12,840 nucleotides of DNA from Burkholderiales bacterium. GTDB taxonomy: Bacteria > Pseudomonadota > Gammaproteobacteria > Burkholderiales > Thiobacillaceae. Position 1 is the stretch's first letter. Each line of letters begins with the position of its first letter. The notes beneath the pieces are model-generated. The model was not told the origin of the DNA, did not search any database, and saw nothing but the letters and a program-made list of their open reading frames with translations. The stretch is from contig SXRG01000116.1 in assembly GCA_005793645.1 (NCBI GenBank), forward strand, positions 1 through 12,840. Reading direction: 5' to 3'. This document shows, in pieces, positions 7,065 to 12,840 of this stretch. Made by a program: the position numbers and the translations under genes.

Positions 7065-7847
7065 ATGGCCTGGTTCGAAAAGGAAATGGATTATGCACGC
7101 GACAACCTGAACGCGGCCTCGGACACCGTGATCAGTCGTGCCGGCGACCGACTGGATGCCGTCATGCAATCTGCCGTGCGTCAGGCGGGAAGCGAACTGC
7201 AAGCCGTTGTCAGCACCGCCAGCCAAGAAATCGACGCCAAACTGGACAAGATCTCCCAGGAACTACACGACCAGCGCAGCCTGACCAAGGATGATGTACG
7301 GGAACTCGTCGACTATGCCGCCGAGCGCATGTCAAGCGTACTTGACCAGCGCATGGCCGTCATGAAGAGCGAGATCTCCACCCTAGTACAGGAAAAAACC
7401 GAGTACTTCAAAGCCGAGATCGACGATTTCTTCATCCGTCGCCAGCGCGATCTGGCGCGCGAACGACAGCGCTTGGTCATCAACATCGCCCTCGCATTTC
7501 TGGCCTCTATCGCCGTCGGTGGCGTCTCCCTGTTCTACAAGGGGATCAACCAGATCGACATGCTGTCGGTATTCCGCATCGTACTTGCCTCGCTGGCCGG
7601 CGGCTATAGCGTCTATCTGGTCATCGGTATGTTGCGCTACTGGCTAAGTCTTGCCGAACACGAGAAGGACATGGTCTATGTCGCGGCACGCTACTGGGGC
7701 TGGCTGCGTCCGGCCAGCGTACTCGGATCCTTCACCCTGGCGCTGCTTCTGAGCACCGTCTCGCTGGCCCTAATCTTCCCGGACGATGCCTTACGCCTTT
7801 TGCGGCTAGAACAGTGGGTAGAAAACAACCTGAACTTCGCCCCATGA
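7065..7847 (+). CDS. Unrecognised membrane protein with helical N-terminal half and three membrane segments
   Basis: I do not recognise the family. The 260-residue product starts MAWFEKEMDYARDNL. Residues 1-135 are charged and almost free of Pro and Gly, with regular hydrophobic spacing (for example LDKISQELHDQ and ISTLVQEKTEYFKAEIDDF), suggesting a long amphipathic helix or coiled coil. A basic stretch RRQRDLARERQR at 125-136 precedes membrane segments at about 138-157, 168-190 and 215-237, so the helical half probably lies in the cytoplasm. A short tail ends EQWVENNLNFAP. No catalytic motif or signal peptide is seen. It is coupled to plsY, 8 bases apart with the ribosome binding site over the plsY stop, so a link to membrane lipid or envelope function is possible but only inferred. 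Codon use looks like its neighbours. It converges on tsaD. Confidence 0.85.
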   Translation: MAWFEKEMDYARDNLNAASDTVISRAGDRLDAVMQSAVRQAGSELQAVVSTASQEIDAKLDKISQELHDQRSLTKDDVRELVDYAAERMSSVLDQRMAVMKSEISTLVQEKTEYFKAEIDDFFIRRQRDLARERQRLVINIALAFLASIAVGGVSLFYKGINQIDMLSVFRIVLASLAGGYSVYLVIGMLRYWLSLAEHEKDMVYVAARYWGWLRPASVLGSFTLALLLSTVSLALIFPDDALRLLRLEQWVENNLNFAP

Positions 7848-7889
7848 CCCTGACCCTATACGCCACAAGCCCTGTCACGCGGCTGGCCA
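7848..7889. other. Convergent spacer between the membrane protein gene and tsaD
   Basis: Only 42 bases separate the two converging stops. I see no stem-loop with a T-tract on either strand, so no intrinsic terminator is supported. Confidence 0.5.
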
Positions 7890-8900
7890 CTAAGCTGCCT
7901 GCAATTGGCTCAAAGGCCAGCGCGGCCTGACTGTGAATACCCCGTCCGAGGGCAGGGCATCGGCGACCAACCGTTGTGCCCCAGCATAGGCAATCATGGC
8001 CCCGTTATCCGTACACAACGCCAATGGCGGGTAATAAACAGTCGCCCCGACGCGCGCCACCTCGGCATTCAGACGCGAACGCAACAAAGTATTCGCGCTG
8101 ACCCCCCCGGCAATCACCAGACGGCAAAACCCCGTCTGCTTAAGCGCCTTCAAGGCCTTGCTGGCCAAGACATCTACCGCTGCGGCCTGAAAAGCAGCGG
8201 CCACATCCTCGCGGCGGGCATCGGGATGCTTGTGCACCAGATTAAGGACCGCTGTCTTCAAGCCGCTAAAACTAAAATCGAGGTCACTGCTCATCAGCAT
8301 CGGCCGTGGCAATGGATAGCGAAAGGCATCGCCTTGCTGTGCCAGACGCGAGATCTCCGGCCCCCCGGGGTAGGGCAGACCCAGCAGCTGTCCGGTCTTG
8401 TCAAAGGCCTCTCCCGCAGCATCATCCAAGGTCTCGCCCAACAGGGTGTAACGCCCGACCCCATCAACTTGCATCAACTGGGTATGTCCACCGGACACCA
8501 AGAGGGCCACAAAGGGAAACTCGGGGCGCGGATCCGCCAAAAGAGGCGAAAGCAAATGACCTTCAAGGTGATGCACCCCAATAGCGGATATGCCCAGACC
8601 AACCGCCAGCCCTTGAGCGAAACTCGCCCCCACCAGCAGGGCCCCCGCCAGGCCCGGGCCTTGAGTATAGGCAATGGCATCCACCGCAGCGAGGGAGACA
8701 CCCACCTCATCCAAAACGCGTCGGGTCAAGGGCACGATGCGCCGAATGTGGTCACGCGAGGCCAATTCAGGCACCACCCCACCGTACTCGGCATGCATTT
8801 CCACTTGGGTATGAAGGGCATGCGAGCGCAGCCCAACGACCGTGTCATACAGCGCCACGCCCGTTTCATCGCAAGAGGATTCGATACCCAAGACCAACAT
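7890..8900 (-). CDS. tsaD: tRNA threonylcarbamoyladenosine transferase TsaD
   Basis: TsaD, with TsaB and TsaE, transfers the threonylcarbamoyl group to A37 of tRNAs reading ANN codons, giving t6A. The 336-residue product belongs to the Kae1/Gcp/YgjD ASKHA family. It begins MLVLGIESSCDETGVALYD, with the metal-binding pair His111 and His115 in VHHLEGHLL. It also has LLVSGGHTQL at 134-142, the nucleotide-binding AGGVSANTLLR at 264-274 and CTDNGAMIAYAG at 296-307, including Asp298. ATG 8900 is the family start; no clear Shine-Dalgarno sequence precedes it. It is divergent from rpsU over 71 bases, a common arrangement in proteobacteria, and convergent with the membrane protein gene. Confidence 0.97.
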   Translation of the reverse strand: MLVLGIESSCDETGVALYDTVVGLRSHALHTQVEMHAEYGGVVPELASRDHIRRIVPLTRRVLDEVGVSLAAVDAIAYTQGPGLAGALLVGASFAQGLAVGLGISAIGVHHLEGHLLSPLLADPRPEFPFVALLVSGGHTQLMQVDGVGRYTLLGETLDDAAGEAFDKTGQLLGLPYPGGPEISRLAQQGDAFRYPLPRPMLMSSDLDFSFSGLKTAVLNLVHKHPDARREDVAAAFQAAAVDVLASKALKALKQTGFCRLVIAGGVSANTLLRSRLNAEVARVGATVYYPPLALCTDNGAMIAYAGAQRLVADALPSDGVFTVRPRWPLSQLQAA

Positions 8901-8915
8901 GACGCATAGGATAAC

Positions 8916-8944
8916 TTGTAATTACCAGACACCGTGCCTATAAT
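8916..8944 (+). promoter_or_regulatory. Sigma-70 promoter of rpsU operon
   Basis: A -35 box TTGTAA (8916-8921, 4 of 6 consensus) and a perfect -10 box TATAAT (8939-8944) are separated by exactly 17 bases. Transcription would begin near 8951, giving a leader of about 20 bases before the rpsU ATG at 8972. It should drive the rpsU-yqeY-dnaG-rpoD operon. Confidence 0.8.
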
Positions 8945-8971
8945 CACCGCTCTTTTTTATCGGATTTTGAT

Positions 8972-9184
8972 ATGCCGAACATTCGCCTCAAAGAAAACGA
9001 GCCGTTTGAAGTCGCGATGCGTCGCTTCAAGCGCGCCATCGAAAAGACGGGTCTCCTGACTGAACTCCGTGCCCGCGAGTTTTACGAAAAGCCGACCAAC
9101 GAGCGCAAGCGCAAGCTGGCTGCCGCCGTCAAGCGCCAGTACAAGCGCATGCGCAGCCAAACCCTGCCTCCGAAGCTGTTCTGA
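8972..9184 (+). CDS. rpsU: 30S ribosomal protein S21
   Basis: S21 is a small basic protein at the platform of the 30S subunit near the 3' end of 16S rRNA, involved in mRNA initiation. The 70-residue product has the family pattern: RLKENEPFEVAMRRFKRAIEK, then REFYEKP and a basic tail with ERKRKLAAAVKRQYKRMR. It is first in the macromolecular synthesis operon, just after a strong promoter. The leader is T-rich with only a poor GGAT-like element before the ATG and no proper Shine-Dalgarno sequence, which is notable because S21 itself acts near the anti-Shine-Dalgarno region. A hairpin follows the stop. Confidence 0.97.
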   Translation: MPNIRLKENEPFEVAMRRFKRAIEKTGLLTELRAREFYEKPTNERKRKLAAAVKRQYKRMRSQTLPPKLF

Positions 9185-9191
9185 TCCAATC

Positions 9192-9220
9192 CGGATACCG
9201 ACGGCACCCGCCGCTATCCG
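9192..9220 (+). terminator. Hairpin between rpsU and yqeY (attenuator or processing site)
   Basis: CGGATA (9192-9197) pairs with TATCCG (9215-9220), and inside it CGGC pairs with GCCG around an ACCC loop, with a small internal bulge. No T-tract follows, so it is not a standard intrinsic terminator. A partial terminator or RNA stability element after rpsU is known in the E. coli operon; the same role here is inferred. Confidence 0.5.
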
Positions 9221-9246
9221 ACTGAACTCATCAAGCCGTTCGCCGC

Positions 9247-9690
9247 ATGTCACTAAAACTCCGCATTCAGGATGACATGAAAACGGCAATGCGCGCCCGT
9301 GAGGCCGATCGTTTATCGGCCCTTCGTCTGCTCTTTGCCGCCATCCGGCAACGCGAGATCGACGAGCGTATCGAACTTGACGACGATGGCGTCATCGCCA
9401 TCGTCGAAAAACTCAGCAAACAGCGCAAGGACGCACAGAGCCAGTACGAGGCCGCCACCCGTCAAGATCTGGCCGATCGCGAGGCCTTCGAACTGACGAT
9501 CCTGTCTGATTACTTGCCGCAACCCTTCTCCGCAGACGAGATCAACACCGCCATCCAGTCCGCCATAACAGAATCCGGCGCAACCTCAGCACGCGACATG
9601 GGGAAAATCATGGCCCTGCTTAAGCCCCGCCTAGCCGGACGAGCCGACATGACAGCCGTCTCGGGATCCGTCAAGGCGGCCCTCGCCTGA
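9247..9690 (+). CDS. yqeY: GatB/YqeY domain protein
   Basis: This 147-residue protein belongs to the YqeY family, which shares a helical tRNA-binding-like domain with the C-terminal part of GatB. The family's precise function is not established. Diagnostic segments are LRIQDDMKTAMRAREADRLS at the start, LRLLFAAIRQREID, the Lys/Gln-rich KLSKQRKDAQSQYEAATR, LSDYLPQPFSADEI, and DMGKIMALLKPRLAGRADM near the end. Placement between rpsU and dnaG is common in beta- and gammaproteobacteria such as Pseudomonas but not in E. coli. The ATG lacks a clear Shine-Dalgarno sequence and lies 62 bases after rpsU and the hairpin. Confidence 0.93.
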   Translation: MSLKLRIQDDMKTAMRAREADRLSALRLLFAAIRQREIDERIELDDDGVIAIVEKLSKQRKDAQSQYEAATRQDLADREAFELTILSDYLPQPFSADEINTAIQSAITESGATSARDMGKIMALLKPRLAGRADMTAVSGSVKAALA

Positions 9691-9705
9691 CGCACCTCCT
9701 GGGCC

Positions 9706-11418
9706 ATGATTCCCCAGGACTTCATCCAAACCCTGCTTGACCGGACGGATATCGTCGAAGTCATCGACCATCAGGTACCGCTCAAGAAGGCCGGCGCCAA
9801 CTATCAAGCCTGCTGCCCCTTCCATAACGAAAAATCGCCATCGTTCACCGTCAGCCCAACTAAGCAATTTTACCATTGCTTTGGTTGCGGGGCGCACGGC
9901 ACCGCCATCACCTTCCTGATGCAACACAGCGGCATGGGGTTTATTGATGCCGTCACGGACCTCGCCGGCCGTATAGGTCTACAAGTCCCTGAGGACGCGC
10001 GCGGCCCCCGCCCCGAAAACGATCTCAACACCCAACTCAATGCCCTTTTGGAGACGGCGAGCCAGCATTACCGCAACGCGCTTAAGCGCCATCCTGCCGC
10101 CATTGACTATCTAAAACAACGGGGCATCACCGGCACTACGGCCGCCCACTTTGAGATCGGCTATAGTGAAGCCGAGTGGCAAGGCCTGGCGGCGACCCTA
10201 CCTGATTACGCAGATGCAAAGCCAGAACAGGCTGGCCTCGTCATCGTCGGCGAACAAGGGAAACGCTATGACCGTTTTCGGGATCGCATCATGTTCCCTA
10301 TCCGCAACGAGCGCGGCCGCTTGATTGGCTTCGGTGGCCGCATCTTGGGTAACGGCAAACCGAAGTATCTCAACTCACCCGAAACCCCCTTGTTTCACAA
10401 GGGCCGAGAGCTTTACGGGCTGTTCGAAAACCGGCGCGGCATCCAGCAATCGGACACGGTAGTGGTTGTCGAAGGCTACATGGATGTCGTCATGCTAACC
10501 CAGGCCGGTGCCGATAATGCCGTCGCTACACTCGGAACCGCCGTCACAGCAGAGCAAGTTCACAGCCTACTCCGCCGCGTTGACCACATCTTATTCGCCT
10601 TTGATGGGGATAACGCGGGTCGCAAGGCCGCCTGGCGCGCCCTTGAAAATTGCCTGCCCACACTGCAGGATGGCAAACAGATCGGCTTTGTTTTCCTGCC
10701 CGAAGGAGAAGACCCCGACAGCTTCGTCCGAACCCAAGGTCTGGATGCCTGGAAAAACCTCCAGAAACGCCCGCAAGCCCTGTCCGAATTCCTGTTCAAC
10801 ACCTTGAGCCACGATCTCAACCTCAACGCCCCGGAGGGTCAGGTCCGCCTCACCACTTTGGCAAAACCCTACCTAGACCAGGTTCGCAGCGCCCCTCTGC
10901 TGGCCCGTAGCTTACGCCAGCGGCTGTCCGAACTAACTGGGGTTGCTGCCCCACTCCCATCCCGCTCAACGGCACCGCAGCGGGTCCGACAAGCCCCGCG
11001 CCCATCCTCCAAACCCCTGCTGCGCGGCCCCGAATTTGTCGTGCTACAAGGCATCCTGCACGACCCACAGCGCGCCGACCGCATCCCAGCCACCTTCCAG
11101 GCACGCCAACCTGCCGGTGAAGCCGTACTGGCCCTATTGGGCCACCTACGCTCACGACCTGAGCCCATCAACAGCCGCGACCTCATCGAACAATTCCACG
11201 AGGGTGATCATGGAGAAATATGCCGCGCCGCTGTGGAAGAAATCCTGCGCTGGGATGACCGCTACGATGCAGAGGCCGAGTTTTCAGGGGCCTTGTCGAG
11301 CATCAATGCCCAAGCCAGTCGCCTGGATGTAAACCGCCTTTCCGGAAAAAGGCCTAGTGAGCTTACCGCTGAAGAACGAACCGCCCTTCAAACCGCACTA
11401 TTGACCAAAAAAATCTAA
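9706..11418 (+). CDS. dnaG: DNA primase
   Basis: DnaG makes the RNA primers for DNA replication and works with the DnaB helicase. The 570-residue product has all three domains. The N-terminal zinc-binding domain (about 1-100) carries Cys37, His40, Cys58 and Cys61 in CPFHNEKSPSF and FYHCFGCGAHG. The RNA polymerase and TOPRIM core follows, with Glu256 in VVVVEGYMDVV and Asp300/Asp302 in FAFDGDNAG as metal-binding acids. A Pro/Arg/Ser-rich linker around 420-440 leads to a C-terminal helicase-binding domain of about 130 residues. It starts 15 bases after yqeY with only a weak ribosome binding site, consistent with the low primase level expected from this operon position between rpsU and rpoD. Confidence 0.98.
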   Translation: MIPQDFIQTLLDRTDIVEVIDHQVPLKKAGANYQACCPFHNEKSPSFTVSPTKQFYHCFGCGAHGTAITFLMQHSGMGFIDAVTDLAGRIGLQVPEDARGPRPENDLNTQLNALLETASQHYRNALKRHPAAIDYLKQRGITGTTAAHFEIGYSEAEWQGLAATLPDYADAKPEQAGLVIVGEQGKRYDRFRDRIMFPIRNERGRLIGFGGRILGNGKPKYLNSPETPLFHKGRELYGLFENRRGIQQSDTVVVVEGYMDVVMLTQAGADNAVATLGTAVTAEQVHSLLRRVDHILFAFDGDNAGRKAAWRALENCLPTLQDGKQIGFVFLPEGEDPDSFVRTQGLDAWKNLQKRPQALSEFLFNTLSHDLNLNAPEGQVRLTTLAKPYLDQVRSAPLLARSLRQRLSELTGVAAPLPSRSTAPQRVRQAPRPSSKPLLRGPEFVVLQGILHDPQRADRIPATFQARQPAGEAVLALLGHLRSRPEPINSRDLIEQFHEGDHGEICRAAVEEILRWDDRYDAEAEFSGALSSINAQASRLDVNRLSGKRPSELTAEERTALQTALLTKKI

Positions 11419-11448
11419 CTTGAACAGGCATATGGGCTTGTTCCATAA
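11419..11448 (+). promoter_or_regulatory. Possible heat-shock (sigma-32 type) promoter upstream of rpoD
   Basis: CTTGAAC (11419-11425) matches the sigma-32 -35 consensus CTTGAAA at 6 of 7 positions. TTCCATAA (11441-11448) is a partial match to the -10 CCCCATnT, sharing the CCAT core. The spacer of 16 bases between CTTGAA and TTCCAT is at the long end. A heat-shock promoter for rpoD is known in E. coli, located within dnaG. The match here is partial and overlaps a hairpin, so the call is tentative. Confidence 0.3.
11422..11443 (+). repeat. Inverted repeat (hairpin) after dnaG
   Basis: GAACAGGC pairs with GCTTGTTC (8 pairs including one G-T) around a 6-base loop, immediately after the dnaG stop. 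A-rich rather than T-rich sequence follows, so on the plus strand it is not a classical terminator. It may be an mRNA processing or stability element between dnaG and rpoD, as known in E. coli, or an operator. Confidence 0.45.
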
Positions 11449-11467
11449 AAAAACACAGGGCATCATG

Positions 11468-11473
11468 TATAAT
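11468..11473 (+). promoter_or_regulatory. -10 element of an rpoD-specific promoter
   Basis: A perfect TATAAT, with TG directly before it, lies 36 bases upstream of the rpoD ATG. There is no good -35 at 16-18 bases; TTGTTC at 11438-11443 is 24 bases away. It may act as an internal promoter giving sigma-70 independently of the rpsU promoter. A weak -35 suggests an activator or extended -10-like recognition. Confidence 0.5.
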
Positions 11474-11509
11474 CCTCTGTTCAGCCGACCTTTAAATTAA
11501 AAGCCAGCG

Positions 11510-12840
11510 ATGCCGAACAAATCTGCTCCGAAGACTGATCCCAAGGTCAATTCAACCAATTCCAATGCCAAAAATCCCAAGGCCTCGTCCCCTAAACCGG
11601 CCCATGGGAAACGCGCTGCTACAGCCAAAAAAACCATTCCGGAATTTCAGCTGAAGGATAACGAAAGCGCAGAAAACACCGAGATCGCCCGGACCCGCCT
11701 CAAGGCCCTGATCCTGATTGGCAAAGAACGCGGCTACCAGACCTATGCTGAGATCAACGACCACCTGCCAGACCTGGCGGCGGATCAACTGGAGGGGGTT
11801 GTCACCATGCTCAACGGCATGGGCATCCAAGTTTACGACGAAGCGCCAGACACAGAAACACTCCTCTTGAATGAGACGCCAGCGGTCGTCGCTGATGAAG
11901 ACGCTGCTGACGCGGCCGAGGCGGCCCTCTCGACAGTGGATGCTGAATTCGGCCGCACCACCGACCCAGTACGCATGTACATGCGCGAAATGGGCTCAGT
12001 TGAACTCCTTACCCGCGAAAAAGAAATCGCCATCGCCAAGCGCATCGAGGAAGGCCTGAAACACATGATGCAGGCCATCTCCGCCTGCCCGCTCAGTCTG
12101 GATCAAATCCTAGAACTCTGGGCCCGCATCGAACGCGAAGAGATGCGCATCGAAGAATTGGTCGACGGCTTTACCACCGACAGTGGCGACGACATGCCAC
12201 TCGCGACCGAAGCGACAGAAGGAGATACCGAGGAAGAGGAAGATGACGAGGACGATGAAAGCCGTCGCGCCGCCGCCACAGCAGCTAACCTAGCCCTACG
12301 CCGAAGCGAGGCCACCGAACGGTTCACCTTGCTACGCGACTTGCAAACAAAATTCGTGAAGGCCTGCGCCCGTTACGGTGTAGATAGCAAACAGGCCGCA
12401 AAACTTCAGAATGACATTTCTCATCACATCCTCAGCATCCGTTTCGCTGCCCGTCAGGTCGATCAGCTCTGTGAAAATGTACGCAGCATGGTCGAGCAAG
12501 TACGGGTCGAAGAGCGCGCCATCATGGATATTGCCGTCAACAAATGCGGCATGCCCCGCGCCCATTTCATCAAGACCTTCCCTGGCAATCATGGCAATCC
12601 CGAATGGCTGTTAACAGAACTCGCATCGGGCGCATCTTTTTGCGCCGCTCTGGAGCGCCAGCGCCATGTCATCAACGAGTTGCAATCGCGCCTACAAACT
12701 CTGCAGACCCAGGCCGGCCTCTCAATCACGGCTCTGAAAGACATCAGCAAGCGCATGTCGACCGGCGAGGCCAAGTCCCGTCTGGCCAAGCGCGAGATGA
12801 TCGAGGCCAACCTACGGCTGGTGATCTCCATCGCCAAGAA
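11510..12840 (+). CDS. rpoD: RNA polymerase sigma-70 factor RpoD (partial, cut at right edge)
   Basis: RpoD is the primary sigma factor that directs RNA polymerase to housekeeping promoters. The first 443 codons are present and the frame stays open to the edge. A Lys/Ser/Asn/Pro-rich tail of about 60 residues precedes region 1.1, recognisable by LKALILIGKERGYQTYAEIN. Region 1.2 follows, with GRTTDPVRMYMREMGSVELL (Asp152 begins DPVRMYM), then the non-conserved region with an acidic run EEEEDDEDDE near 240-250. The start of region 2.1, EANLRLVISIAKK, is at the edge. The long N-terminal tail is absent from E. coli RpoD but typical of betaproteobacterial ones. No strong Shine-Dalgarno sequence precedes the ATG. 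It ends the macromolecular synthesis operon and probably also has its own promoter. Confidence 0.97.
   Translation, partial: MPNKSAPKTDPKVNSTNSNAKNPKASSPKPAHGKRAATAKKTIPEFQLKDNESAENTEIARTRLKALILIGKERGYQTYAEINDHLPDLAADQLEGVVTMLNGMGIQVYDEAPDTETLLLNETPAVVADEDAADAAEAALSTVDAEFGRTTDPVRMYMREMGSVELLTREKEIAIAKRIEEGLKHMMQAISACPLSLDQILELWARIEREEMRIEELVDGFTTDSGDDMPLATEATEGDTEEEEDDEDDESRRAAATAANLALRRSEATERFTLLRDLQTKFVKACARYGVDSKQAAKLQNDISHHILSIRFAARQVDQLCENVRSMVEQVRVEERAIMDIAVNKCGMPRAHFIKTFPGNHGNPEWLLTELASGASFCAALERQRHVINELQSRLQTLQTQAGLSITALKDISKRMSTGEAKSRLAKREMIEANLRLVISIAK

Noticed and set aside
7905..8909. A 334-codon plus-strand open frame opposite tsaD
   Set aside because: It mirrors tsaD almost exactly, with low-complexity His/Gln/Arg-rich translation; tsaD itself has all its family motifs.
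12230..12265. GA-rich repeat-like tract in rpoD
   Set aside because: It simply encodes the acidic run in the non-conserved region of sigma-70, which is a known feature of the family.
1..12840. CRISPR arrays, insertion sequences, tRNA genes, prophage or defence genes
   Set aside because: No direct repeat arrays, terminal inverted repeats, transposase-like frames or cloverleaf patterns were seen; almost all DNA is taken up by housekeeping genes.

Overview
The window is a chromosomal housekeeping region from a proteobacterium, densely packed with 14 recognisable genes. Gene content and order match two well-known proteobacterial clusters. The RpoD sequence leans towards Betaproteobacteria or a close relative: it has a long Lys/Ser/Pro-rich N-terminal tail before region 1.1, and its region 1.2 and following segment look beta-type from memory. 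The gene order also fits Gammaproteobacteria such as Pseudomonas, so class-level placement is tentative. No mobile element, CRISPR array, tRNA or rRNA gene is visible.

Left edge (1-213): the 3' end of one plus-strand gene, with the reading frame unresolved, then a short spacer. Minus-strand block (6411 down to 214): folB, lepA, lepB, rnc, era, recO, pdxJ. The genes lie close together or overlap. This block joins folate synthesis, translation (LepA), signal peptide cleavage (LepB), RNA processing and ribosome assembly (RNase III, Era), recombination repair (RecO) and vitamin B6 synthesis (PdxJ).

Plus-strand pair (6460-7847): plsY, divergent from folB, followed with tight coupling by an unrecognised 260-residue membrane protein with a long helical N-terminal half. 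The minus-strand tsaD (8900-7890) converges on that pair. Divergent from tsaD, a clear sigma-70 promoter starts the macromolecular synthesis operon: rpsU, a yqeY-family gene, dnaG and rpoD (cut by the right edge). Hairpins lie after rpsU and after dnaG, and a perfect TATAAT box lies just before rpoD. These suggest the classical arrangement in which ribosomal protein S21, primase and sigma-70 are co-transcribed but produced at different levels.

I found no convincing new biological system. The points most worth a second look are the unknown membrane protein beside plsY, the regulatory DNA between dnaG and rpoD, the SD-poor start of rpsU, and the unresolved gene end at the left edge, where acpS would often be expected.
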